NCBI GenBank assembly: GCA_016931055.1
Contig: JAFGFL010000055.1
Span: 69,773 to 102,656 of the forward strand
Source: Candidatus Omnitrophota bacterium
Lineage (GTDB): Bacteria > Omnitrophota > Gorgyraeia > Zapsychrales > Zapsychraceae
Length of the DNA: 32,884 nucleotides
Reading direction: 5' to 3'
Part shown: positions 16,825 to 26,007 of the stretch, in pieces
Position numbering within the stretch: the first letter of the stretch is position 1
Layout of the letters: every line of letters starts with the position of its first letter
Translations under genes and position numbers: made by a program
Notes under the pieces: generated by a model
Seen by the model: the letters and a program-made list of their open reading frames with translations, nothing else
Told to the model about the DNA's origin: nothing
The model's database searches: none

Positions 16825-18582
16825 TCAGATTTCATCCTGCGCCGTGACCCGCGTCACTTCCTCGAGCGTCGTTAAACCTTCCACGGCTTTTGCGATTCCG
16901 TCTTCGCGCATGGTCTGCATCCCATCGGCGCGAGCGGTTTCTTTTAATTTGACTTCCCCTGCCCTCGACAGGACCAGCTCGCGGATTTTTGGCGTGAAAA
17001 TAAGGATTTCCGTGATGCCGACGCGCCCTTTGTATCCCGTTTGGAAACACCGCTTGCATCCTTTTCCCCGGAATAACTCGAACTTTTTCGTGTCCTTTGG
17101 AAACACCTTCTTTAAGTTAAACTTATCAACAATCGTTGAAGTAGCCTCATAAGGCTCCTTGCAATACGTGCAGATTCTCCTCAGAAGCCGCTGGGCCACG
17201 ACCGCCAGAACGGAAGAACAAATCAAGAAAGGCTCTACCCCCATGTTCATCATACGGATGACCGACCCTGCCGCTGTCGTGGTATGCAAAGAACTTAAAA
17301 CAAGGTGTCCGGTCAGAGCGGCCTTGACGGCGATATCAAGGGTCTCGGAGTCCCGGATCTCTCCGATCATGATAATGTCAGGGTCTTGTCGGAGAATGGA
17401 CCGCAAACTTACCGGGAACGTTAATCCCATGGCAGGCTTGATATTGACCTGGCTCACCCCCTTCATCTGAAACTCAACAGGGTCCTCAACCGTAACAATA
17501 TTCTTCTCGGGCGAATCCACGTACTTGAGGATGGAGTAGAGCGTGGTCGTTTTCCCGCTTCCTGTCGGGCCGCAAGCCAAAATCATGCCGTGGGGTTGAA
17601 TAGCGCACTCCTTGAGCCTCTCCAGAGATTTTGCCTCGAACCCTAACCGATCGATATTCAAGAACGAGGCATCCTGGTCCAAAATCCTTAAGACAACTTT
17701 TTCGCCAAAGGCCGTCGGCAAAACATTGACGCGGAAGTCCACCGCGTGCTCTCCGGAAATAATGGTCTTAAATCTTCCGTCTTGAGGCAACCGGTGTTCC
17801 GAAATATCAAGGTTTGAAATAACTTTGATCCTGGAAACAATAGGGTAATGAAGGACTTTGGTCATGCGGTCGATCTCACGGACAATCCCGTCAATACGGT
17901 AACGGATACGCATCGTTTTTTCCAAAGGTTCAATAAAAACGTCACTTGCCCGCGAAACGACGGCCTGTTGAATGATCGTGTCCGTCAACTTGATAATGGG
18001 CGCTTCGTCGGTCAAATCTTCGACCGTCGCCTTTTCCCCATCCTCCTGCGCGTCTTTGATGAGTTCGAACTCTCCGGTATCCTGGATATCTTTGATGATC
18101 TCATCAAAGGTTTCGGTGGGATCTTTGACCTCTTCCTGTTTCTTTTCCTCCTCAGGATAATATCTCTCGATCGTTCTGGTGATATCAGCGGGCAAGCCGA
18201 TAACGGGGTTGATCTTATATCCCGTTAAAACCTTGACATTGTCGATGATGAAAATATTAAGAGGGTCCGCCATCGCCAAAGTCAGGTGATCGCCCATTAA
18301 TGACACGGGCATAATCTGGTATCTGCTGGCGGTCTCTTTAGGGATGATTTTCACGATTTCAGGATCGACTTTCAGGCGGTCAATATTGATGGGCGGGAGG
18401 CCCAATCCTTCACTGAGGATCTGAGCCAAGGTCTTCTCGTCTATAAGATCAAGCTTGACAAGAATTTTGCTGAGTTCACCACCAAATTTTTTCTGCTCTT
18501 GAAGGGCGCGTTCAAAATCTTGAGACGAAATATGTTTGTCCCGGATCAATATTTCCTGAAGACGGTCTTTTAACGATGCCAT
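16825..18582 (-). CDS. pilB: Type IV pilus assembly ATPase PilB/GspE family (copy 2)
   Basis: MshEN-like N-domain; GPTGSGKTTTLYS; VEDPVEFQMKGVSQVNIKPAMGLTF; RQDPDIIMIGEIRDSETLDIA; CTYCKEPY...CKRCFQTGYKGRVGITEIL. Confidence 0.94.
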   Translation of the reverse strand: MASLKDRLQEILIRDKHISSQDFERALQEQKKFGGELSKILVKLDLIDEKTLAQILSEGLGLPPINIDRLKVDPEIVKIIPKETASRYQIMPVSLMGDHLTLAMADPLNIFIIDNVKVLTGYKINPVIGLPADITRTIERYYPEEEKKQEEVKDPTETFDEIIKDIQDTGEFELIKDAQEDGEKATVEDLTDEAPIIKLTDTIIQQAVVSRASDVFIEPLEKTMRIRYRIDGIVREIDRMTKVLHYPIVSRIKVISNLDISEHRLPQDGRFKTIISGEHAVDFRVNVLPTAFGEKVVLRILDQDASFLNIDRLGFEAKSLERLKECAIQPHGMILACGPTGSGKTTTLYSILKYVDSPEKNIVTVEDPVEFQMKGVSQVNIKPAMGLTFPVSLRSILRQDPDIIMIGEIRDSETLDIAVKAALTGHLVLSSLHTTTAAGSVIRMMNMGVEPFLICSSVLAVVAQRLLRRICTYCKEPYEATSTIVDKFNLKKVFPKDTKKFELFRGKGCKRCFQTGYKGRVGITEILIFTPKIRELVLSRAGEVKLKETARADGMQTMREDGIAKAVEGLTTLEEVTRVTAQDEI

Positions 18583-19034
18583 TATTGCGCCCTATAATAT
18601 TTATCGATCGATTGCTTGATATCGCTCGCCGTGCTGACAAAAACCTGAACGCTGCAGCCGGTTATAAGTTCAACGTCCTCCAAAGCCTGGAGATTCAGCG
18701 GATTGGACATGGCCACGGTCAGGCTCTTCCCGATCTTATCTATAGGCACAAGGCAAAATTGCCGGCAGATATTTTCAGGCACTGACCGCACAACCTCCCC
18801 GTCAATCTCGTAACTGGAAAGGGGCAGATAAGGAAATCCGTACTGGCAGGTCAGCGCCTGGGCAATGTCTTTTTCAGTCGCGAATTTCAAATCAACCAGC
18901 ACTTCCCCCAGCAATAACTCAGGATTCTTCTTTTTGTGTTGTATCGCGATATCGAGCTGTTCGTGGTTGATGACCCCGCGCTCCACAAGAACCTCGCCAA
19001 GATGTTTATTTGTCGCTCTCTTAAAATCTTTCAT
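18582..19034 (-). CDS. Stand-alone MshEN (T2SSE_N) domain protein
   Basis: HLGEVLVERGVINHEQLDIAIQHKKKNPELLLGEVLVDLKFATEKDIAQAL...VPIDKIGKSLTVAMSNPLNLQALEDVELITGC; stop overlaps the downstream pilB start (TAATG). Confidence 0.87.
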   Translation of the reverse strand: MKDFKRATNKHLGEVLVERGVINHEQLDIAIQHKKKNPELLLGEVLVDLKFATEKDIAQALTCQYGFPYLPLSSYEIDGEVVRSVPENICRQFCLVPIDKIGKSLTVAMSNPLNLQALEDVELITGCSVQVFVSTASDIKQSIDKYYRAQ

Positions 19035-19111
19035 TGTATGACAATCCGGAGATATGAAGCATGCCCTCCGGTTTCATGTACCTTCAGGCGCGCTGTTCAT
19101 ATATATAGAAT

Positions 19112-19163
19112 TGTTTTAGTTTACTATAATTGGGAAAACTACACAATTGAAAAAACTAAAACA
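19112..19163. repeat. AT-rich inverted repeat just after rodA
   Basis: TGTTTTAGTTT (19112-19122) / AAACTAAAACA (19153-19163), perfect 11 bp, with nested AATTG/CAATT (19128-19132 and 19144-19148). Confidence 0.6.
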
Positions 19164-19170
19164 TCCCCCG

Positions 19171-20277
19171 TTAAAATATAGTCCGCCGTTTACTCAAATT
19201 TAACAAAAAACCCATCATAATAACAAAGATCAAGAACGAGGAACGCCCATAGCTGACAAAAGGCAAAGTCAGGCCAACGACCGGGAACAAGCCGGCCACC
19301 ATCCCGATATTAATAACGACCTGTAGCGTCAAAATAGCCACCACTCCGATGGACACAAACATGCCGAATTTATCCTTTACCTGATTGGCAATATCTAAGC
19401 TCGTGTAAATTAAAAGGAAGTAAAGCGTCAATAAGCAGATGGCTCCGACAAGCCCCCACTCCTCCCCGATAACAGAAAATATGAAATCCGTGTGCCGCTC
19501 AGGCAGAAAGTTCAGTTGATTTTGCGTTCCGGACAGCCACCCTTTTCCAAAGATTTGACCTGATCCTATCGCAATCTTTGATTGTATAATCGTGTAGCCC
19601 GCGCCCAGAGGATCGATATTAGGATTGAGGAACACCAGCAATCTGTCCTTTTGGTATGGCTTAAGGACATTCCATGCAAAAGGTGTTGCCGCTAAACATA
19701 CCCCTAACAACCCCCATATATACCGGTACTCCAAGGCCGTCGCAAAAAGCATGCTGAGAAAAATCCCGAATAATAAAATGGATGTGCCCAAATCCGGTTG
19801 TTTGAAAATTAACACCATTGGAACAATCGTAATCCCAAGCGGAATTAATAGATCCCAGAAGATCATCTGCGTCTGGCTGAAGAACCCATAAGGAAGTCTC
19901 GGCCTTCGGTCGCTGAAATAAGCCCCCAGCATGAGGATCAAAGACAATTTCATCAGTTCGGAAGGCTGAAAACTAAAACCCCCGATGTCCAGCCAGCGTC
20001 TCGCGCCAAGAGCATACCTTCCGCTGATAAGTACAAGCACAAGCAAAACAATATTTAGAATGTAGAACGCATGGGCAACGTCATAGAACTTTCTGTAATC
20101 AATTTTCCCTAAAAGATACATAATCATAAATCCCGCCAGGGAAAACACAAGCTGATCATAAAAAATGGTTTGTGGCACGCGCACATTTTTATAGGAAGCG
20201 CTGTAAAGAGCCGCCAGGCCCATAACAACGATCATGACGGTATAGATCCAAATTTTTTTTGCGAGATCTCGTTTCAT
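19171..20277 (-). CDS. rodA: Rod shape-determining SEDS glycosyltransferase RodA (start moved to MKRDLAKK)
   Basis: SEDS motifs: KQPDLGTSILLFGIFLSMLF, GSGQIFGKGWLSGTQNQLNFLPERHTDFIFSVIGEEWG, GLTLPFVSYGRSS; overlaps the PBP2 stop by 4 nt. Confidence 0.95.
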   Translation of the reverse strand: MKRDLAKKIWIYTVMIVVMGLAALYSASYKNVRVPQTIFYDQLVFSLAGFMIMYLLGKIDYRKFYDVAHAFYILNIVLLVLVLISGRYALGARRWLDIGGFSFQPSELMKLSLILMLGAYFSDRRPRLPYGFFSQTQMIFWDLLIPLGITIVPMVLIFKQPDLGTSILLFGIFLSMLFATALEYRYIWGLLGVCLAATPFAWNVLKPYQKDRLLVFLNPNIDPLGAGYTIIQSKIAIGSGQIFGKGWLSGTQNQLNFLPERHTDFIFSVIGEEWGLVGAICLLTLYFLLIYTSLDIANQVKDKFGMFVSIGVVAILTLQVVINIGMVAGLFPVVGLTLPFVSYGRSSFLIFVIMMGFLLNLSKRRTIF

Positions 20278-21989
20278 AACAGATCTTTCGCCTGCATGCC
20301 TAACAGCAATTCTCTGGCAGCCAAACATGCGTTTTGGCTTGAATCCCCATGCTCAAGAAAGACACAGAACGCAATGTTCCTTGCTTCCCCTTTCGCATAG
20401 CCGACAAACCACGCATGACTTAATTGATCGCCAGAAGTTTGGGCAGTTCCCGTCTTGCCCGCGACATACAACTCCGGGAGATCCAAGGCATGGGCGGTTC
20501 CCGAATAATTTGTTACGGCTTCCCGCATGCCTTTTTGAACAGTCTCTAAAGCTTCCCTGCTGATTTTAATATCCCCTTTAAGATCGTATTGATCAACGGT
20601 AATGCCACCGATCGCCTTGATCACATGAGGTTGGAGTTCCATGCCGCTATTGGCAACGGTGGCCATCATACGAATCATCTGCATCGGCGTGACCAGCAAG
20701 CCTCCCTGTCCAATAGAAAGATTCAAGGTATCTCCTGTATACCATTGTTCTTTTTTGCGAAGGGATCTTTGCCGACGGCTTGGCACGTGCCCGCTTTCCT
20801 CATAAGGAAGGTCGATATGCGTCAGGCTGCCGAGACCAAGCTGGCGCGCATACTGCTGGATCATATCCGCCCCCAAGACAAGCCCCAGACGATAATAATA
20901 AATATTGCATGAGTGCGCCAAGGACTCGATAAGATTTTCCGGGCCGTGGGCATGGGTACACCGGAATGTCATTCCGCCCACTTCATAAGATCCGTCACAA
21001 TGGTAAGTCGTATGCATTGTGATTTTGCGGCTGTCCAATCCGCCGATAGCAACCGGAACTTTAAAAACAGATCCGGGCGGGAATAATCCTTTAATGGCGC
21101 GGTTCAGAAGCGGGGCCGATGAATTATTAAAAAGCCTCGCGATCTGTGATTGCTCTTTGACATCGACAAAAACATTCGGGTCATAGGCCGGAACGCTCGT
21201 CATCCCAAGGACCTCGCCGTTTGCCATATCCATGACAATAATTACGCCCGTCTTCCCTTCAAGGACATCCATGGCGATTTGCTGGATATCGCTGTCAATG
21301 GTCAGACGGATGTCCTGTCCCGTTGCCGGTTCTTTTAAACTCAATAACTGGACCTGCTGCCCGCGGCTGTTAACTTCGATCTGCAGACCTCCTTCCTCGC
21401 CCTTGAGATAAGCGTCATAATATTCCTCCACGCCGGAATAGCCGATCATGCTCTGGGGAGAATAACCATATTCTTTAAACTTTTCCTTTTGGACGCGGTT
21501 GATTTTTCCGACATATCCTAAAACATGGGCGCTGTTCTTCCCCAAAGGATAAGACCGCCGGAATCCTTCCTGCACAATCAGGCTGGGATAAAGGTACTTA
21601 TTTTCTTCCAGAATAATGGCTTTATCCCGGCCGATATCCTCAGCGACAACAACGGGGGCAAATAAGGCATGCTTCTTTTGGGCATAGGTTTCTTCGATCT
21701 TTTTCTGATCGACAGACAGAACTTTGGCCAGATAACGGAACAGTTCCTGCTGATCGAGAAGGTCTTGAGGAGCAACCATAACATTGTATGAGACGCGCCT
21801 GTCAGCGAGAATCTTTCCGTTACGATCCTCGATGCGGCCCCGCCATCCTTCCAAAGGGACGATCCGGATACGGTTATTCGTACTTAAATGATAGAAATAT
21901 TGCCCCCGGATCACCTGCACGTAAATCAGATCAACGGCAATAAGCACAAACAGTCCTATAATCGCTAGACGAATAATCTTGATACGCAT
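20274..21989 (-). CDS. mrdA: Penicillin-binding protein 2
   Basis: YFYHLSTNNRIRIVPLEGWRGRIEDRNGKILA; transpeptidase motifs PGSVFKVP (SxxK), SCN, KTGTAQ. Confidence 0.95.
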   Translation of the reverse strand: MRIKIIRLAIIGLFVLIAVDLIYVQVIRGQYFYHLSTNNRIRIVPLEGWRGRIEDRNGKILADRRVSYNVMVAPQDLLDQQELFRYLAKVLSVDQKKIEETYAQKKHALFAPVVVAEDIGRDKAIILEENKYLYPSLIVQEGFRRSYPLGKNSAHVLGYVGKINRVQKEKFKEYGYSPQSMIGYSGVEEYYDAYLKGEEGGLQIEVNSRGQQVQLLSLKEPATGQDIRLTIDSDIQQIAMDVLEGKTGVIIVMDMANGEVLGMTSVPAYDPNVFVDVKEQSQIARLFNNSSAPLLNRAIKGLFPPGSVFKVPVAIGGLDSRKITMHTTYHCDGSYEVGGMTFRCTHAHGPENLIESLAHSCNIYYYRLGLVLGADMIQQYARQLGLGSLTHIDLPYEESGHVPSRRQRSLRKKEQWYTGDTLNLSIGQGGLLVTPMQMIRMMATVANSGMELQPHVIKAIGGITVDQYDLKGDIKISREALETVQKGMREAVTNYSGTAHALDLPELYVAGKTGTAQTSGDQLSHAWFVGYAKGEARNIAFCVFLEHGDSSQNACLAARELLLGMQAKDLL

Positions 21990-22450
21990 TTTTTCAGTTC
22001 GGCAAAGATAAAAGATGTTACAACCAGGGTCATGAGAATTTCAGGGACAAACACAAACTTAAAACACTGGATGGGATCGATCTCCCCGACTATGGAACGA
22101 AGAAGCAATTGGATTAAAAGATTCGTGAGGATGATAAGAAACACCAGCAATAGGCGTGAGCGATGCGACGCGACATAATGGAGATATCTTTTTAATACCG
22201 TTGTTACGTAAGCGCATAAAACAAACGAAAAGATATGGAAGCCGAACATATCCGTGCTGAAACTGCCTTTCATGATTCCGGCAAGGACCGCAGCATAAAT
22301 ACTGTAGCGTATCCCAAAAGCCAGGTTGAAATAAATGATCGCCAGAAGAAGCAGGTCCGGGACGAATATGCGCCCAACCATGTTATAAAGAAAAAATTCC
22401 GCGAGAAAGAAAATGAGAACACAAACAGGGACAAGAATGATTTTACGCAT
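21965..22450 (-). CDS. mreD: Rod shape-determining protein MreD
   Basis: Polytopic ~160-aa membrane protein between mreC and mrdA. Confidence 0.8.
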   Translation of the reverse strand: MRKIILVPVCVLIFFLAEFFLYNMVGRIFVPDLLLLAIIYFNLAFGIRYSIYAAVLAGIMKGSFSTDMFGFHIFSFVLCAYVTTVLKRYLHYVASHRSRLLLVFLIILTNLLIQLLLRSIVGEIDPIQCFKFVFVPEILMTLVVTSFIFAELKKCVSRLFV

Positions 22451-22495
22451 AGACTATTTCATGATGAACATACGTCAACAGCATTATACGCCGCC

Positions 22496-23278
22496 CTAAT
22501 TCAATATCACAAGCACTTCTTCGATCTGTGAAAACGCCACTGACGGTTCAACGAGATATTCAACGGTGGGGTTCTTGGCGCCATCATCAATGGCAGTAAT
22601 CTCTCCGATCAACAACCCTTCCGGAAACGAAGAACTTAACTTCGAGGTGATGACTTTTTCTCCAATATCAATTTTCGCCCCTGGGCGAACATACCTCATG
22701 CGGCATACGCCTTTGAGGGTTCCCGATACCAACCCGCTTTCTCTCGGCCCCTGAACAAGAGCCGCGACAGAGAATTGCGGGTCAGTCAAAAGGATCACTT
22801 TGCTGATATGGGGCCCAACTTCAGCAATTTTTCCAACGACCCCCGCAGCGTTAACAACGGGCATCCCTTGCCGTATGCCATCCTCTCCTCCGCGGTCAAT
22901 GATCATCGACGAATTCCAATAGGAAGGATTGCGGCCTACCACATTGGCAACGACAGACGAATAAACCAGCCTTCGTTTAAATTTCAAAAGATCCTCAAAT
23001 CGTTTATTTTCGCTAATGACTTCTTCCAGACCGACTAACCTCGCCTTTAAAACATCAGTTTCTTCTTTCAATCGCTTATATTCGTCGAAAGTAAGATGAT
23101 AAAAAAGGAGTTTTTTGATTTCGCCCAGCGGAAAGGAAAGAATGCGGATCGGGATTGATGTGATTTTAATGACGCTAAATTTAACAACATGGAAGGATCT
23201 CGCTCCGGTAAAAAGCAAGATAAAAAAAGCCAGAACGAAAAAGAAATAAACTAAATTCTTCCGATGAGCTCTAAACAC
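22496..23278 (-). CDS. mreC: Rod shape-determining protein MreC
   Basis: TM plus coiled coil (LKEETDVLKARLVGLEEVISENKRFEDLLKFK), NPSYWNSSMIIDRGGEDGIRQGMPVVNAAGVVGKIAEVG. Confidence 0.93.
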   Translation of the reverse strand: MFRAHRKNLVYFFFVLAFFILLFTGARSFHVVKFSVIKITSIPIRILSFPLGEIKKLLFYHLTFDEYKRLKEETDVLKARLVGLEEVISENKRFEDLLKFKRRLVYSSVVANVVGRNPSYWNSSMIIDRGGEDGIRQGMPVVNAAGVVGKIAEVGPHISKVILLTDPQFSVAALVQGPRESGLVSGTLKGVCRMRYVRPGAKIDIGEKVITSKLSSSFPEGLLIGEITAIDDGAKNPTVEYLVEPSVAFSQIEEVLVILN

Positions 23279-23364
23279 TCGTCAAATCCGGATAAGGTAA
23301 ATAACAAAACAGGTTCCGCGAATTTTTCGCAAACGTGTTTGAGAAAATTTGACCTCAACAACGC

Positions 23365-23407
23365 AAAAAATCAGAATCCCGTAACTTGACCGCACCGTAC
23401 GGGATTC
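23365..23407 (-). terminator. Intrinsic terminator between mreB and mreC
   Basis: Minus strand GAATCCCGTA-14 nt-TACGGGATTC, then CTGATTTTTTG; perfect 10-bp stem. Confidence 0.7.
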
Positions 23408-23467
23408 ATTATGATCATTCTCAAATTTTTTATGCAGACATGGTCCCAAAACTTGCGCCCGTCCCTA

Positions 23468-24541
23468 TTAGAAATCAAGTCGTGTAGGGACAACGATCCT
23501 CCGTCGCAAGCGGGGGGGCATATTCAACATCTGGCCTGTTCCAAGGACAACGGCCGTCAAGGGATCATTGGCAATATGTACCGGCAGACCAGTTTCTTCA
23601 GCAATGCGTTTATCCAATCCGCGCAATAACGAACCGCCTCCGGCCATCACAATGCCGCGATCGATCAGGTCGGCTGATAATTCCGGCGGCGTTTGTTCTA
23701 ATGTTGTTTTTGAAGCATCCACAATGGCCTGGATGGGATCGTGTAATGCCTCTCTGATTTCAACAGAAGTCACTGAGATCGTCTTTGGCAAACCAGATAT
23801 CAGGTCGCGCCCGCGAACATCCATGCTCAGTTCTTCTTCAAGCGGATACGCGGACCCTATGCGGATCTTGATCTCCTCTGAGGTCCTTTCTCCGATCATA
23901 AGGTTATATGTCTTGCGTAAATATTCGACGATCGCTTCATCCATCTCATCTCCGGCGATCCGGATTGATTTTGCATAAACGATACCGCCCAGGGAGATAA
24001 CGGCGAATTCTGTCGTTCCGCCGCCAATATCAATGATCATATTTCCAGCCGGCTCCTCAACCGGCAATCCGACTCCAACAGCCGCAGCTTTCGGTTCCTC
24101 AATAAGATCGACAGACCTTGCCCCGGCGCGTTCGCCGGAATCCCGGACCGCACGCTTTTCAACAGCCGTAATGCCGGAAGGGATGGCGATCACCATGGCC
24201 GGGCTTAACAGCTTCTTCCGGCCATGAACCTTGCGGATAAAGTATTTTAACATCGCCTCGGTGATCTCAAAGTCCGAAATGACCCCGTCCTTCATCGGCC
24301 TGATGGCAATAATATTTGCAGGAGTGCGTCCCAACATCTTTTTGGCTTCCTCTCCAACCGCAACTACCCGATTGGTGTCTTTTTCAATAGCAACAACAGA
24401 AGGCTCGCAAAGGACAACCCCTTCCCCCTTAACAAACACCAGCGTCGTTGCGGTCCCTAAGTCAATGCCGATGTCGTTTGAAAACAATCCGAGGATGTAA
24501 TTAAGAAATTTTCTGAAGAGTTTAAAAATTTTTTGTAACAT
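23468..24541 (-). CDS. mreB: Rod shape-determining protein MreB
   Basis: [92 protein letters not shown]. Confidence 0.97.
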   Translation of the reverse strand: MLQKIFKLFRKFLNYILGLFSNDIGIDLGTATTLVFVKGEGVVLCEPSVVAIEKDTNRVVAVGEEAKKMLGRTPANIIAIRPMKDGVISDFEITEAMLKYFIRKVHGRKKLLSPAMVIAIPSGITAVEKRAVRDSGERAGARSVDLIEEPKAAAVGVGLPVEEPAGNMIIDIGGGTTEFAVISLGGIVYAKSIRIAGDEMDEAIVEYLRKTYNLMIGERTSEEIKIRIGSAYPLEEELSMDVRGRDLISGLPKTISVTSVEIREALHDPIQAIVDASKTTLEQTPPELSADLIDRGIVMAGGGSLLRGLDKRIAEETGLPVHIANDPLTAVVLGTGQMLNMPPRLRRRIVVPTRLDF

Positions 24542-24607
24542 GCGTGTTCCCTTTGGGTTAAATTCGTGAGAAAATTTAGAAGATAAAAGCTAGTAAAGAC
24601 TTGGATA

Positions 24608-24636
24608 ATGATATATGAAAAGGAAATGCCTGTCAA
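24608..24636 (-). promoter_or_regulatory. Putative sigma70 promoter for mreB
   Basis: Minus strand TTGACA - 17 nt - TATCAT, about 70 nt upstream of the mreB start. Confidence 0.7.
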
Positions 24637-24708
24637 ACAATTTCTGACAACCTGATCAGAAGGCAGGTGAAAAAATATTAGGGTTAATATGAGAATATAA
24701 AGAAGATG

Positions 24709-26007
24709 TTATTGACTCATGCAAAACATAGCACCGATAGCCTTAAAATCCCTGACAAAGTCCGGATAAGACTTATGGGTGCATTCTATATCCTTAACAC
24801 GCACACCAAGTTTTAATCCTAAAACACAAAATGCCATGGCCAGTCGGTGGTCTTTGTGAGGATCTAATAATCGGCCTCTCTTGTACTTGTCATGAGGATG
24901 GACAATAAGTTCGTCTTTTTTTTCTTCTATCTTCGCCCCCACTTTGATGAGCTCTTTTCGTAAATCAGTAATACGGTCAGATTCTTTACTCCGCACATGG
25001 CCGATATTGAATAACCGTGTTTGTCCCCGCGCGAAAAGGGCTAGAACGATCATGATCGGGACCAAATCAGGGCAATTTTTCAAAGAGAAATTGCCGCCGT
25101 TCAACTCAAACGGTCCCTTAATCTGTATGGCCCCGGGAATTTTTTGAATGTTAACACCCATCCGATCGAGAAAAGGAATGATATGGCTATCAGCTTGAAC
25201 CAACTCGCCTCTGAGATTCCCGCTCAGTGTAACTTCAGAACCAATCAGAGCAGCGGCAGCCATAAGAAATGCCGCCAGGCCATAATCGCAAGGGACAATA
25301 AAATCTTTCAAGCCTTTAAATGTTTGTTTCCCTTTGATCTGATAGCACCGCTCTTCTTTTTTAACGATTTCGATACCGCTTCGTTCAAGGACCTGACGGG
25401 TCATGGTGATATAATCGGTGGAAACTAAACGTTTGCCGCGTAACATCAAACGGGTATCCTGGGCAAGTTGCGGACAAGCGATTAACAGAGACGAAACAAA
25501 TTGAGAGCTTAAACTCCCGTCTATGGCAATATCCCCTCCGCGCATGCCGCCCCCTTTAAGATGAATCGGGACACTTTCGTTTGTTCCCTGTCCCTTAATA
25601 TCGATTCCCATCGCGCGCAAAGTTTCCAACAAGAATGAATTCGGGCGCCCGCGCAAGGTCCCTTCTCCGATGACAGTTGTTTTCTTGCCGCGCAAAGCAA
25701 GTAACGGGAGAAGAAACCGCAAGACCGTTCCTGATTCTCCAACATTGATTCTTGGGCATTGGGACTTGTTCTTATTGGCAACAATTTTCCAACACGACAA
25801 TGGCCCCCGTCTGACCTCTTTAACTTGAGCTCCCAAAGACTTTATAACGCGTATCGCAACTTTGGCATCATCGCTGCGGGAAGGATTGGTGATCGTGGAT
25901 TTTCCGCCGCACGCGGCGATCATAAAGGCGCGGATCGAATAGGATTTCGATGCCGGCAGCTGGACTTTCCCTTTCAAAAAAATCGCGGGCTTAATGGTCA
26001 GGATCAT
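24709..26007 (-). CDS. aroA: 3-phosphoshikimate 1-carboxyvinyltransferase (EPSP synthase)
   Basis: LPASKSYSIRAFMIAACGGKSTI, NVGESGTVLRFLLPLLAL, GSLSSQFVSSLLIACP, RSKESDRI, DHRLAMAFCVLGL. Confidence 0.94.
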   Translation of the reverse strand: MILTIKPAIFLKGKVQLPASKSYSIRAFMIAACGGKSTITNPSRSDDAKVAIRVIKSLGAQVKEVRRGPLSCWKIVANKNKSQCPRINVGESGTVLRFLLPLLALRGKKTTVIGEGTLRGRPNSFLLETLRAMGIDIKGQGTNESVPIHLKGGGMRGGDIAIDGSLSSQFVSSLLIACPQLAQDTRLMLRGKRLVSTDYITMTRQVLERSGIEIVKKEERCYQIKGKQTFKGLKDFIVPCDYGLAAFLMAAAALIGSEVTLSGNLRGELVQADSHIIPFLDRMGVNIQKIPGAIQIKGPFELNGGNFSLKNCPDLVPIMIVLALFARGQTRLFNIGHVRSKESDRITDLRKELIKVGAKIEEKKDELIVHPHDKYKRGRLLDPHKDHRLAMAFCVLGLKLGVRVKDIECTHKSYPDFVRDFKAIGAMFCMSQ

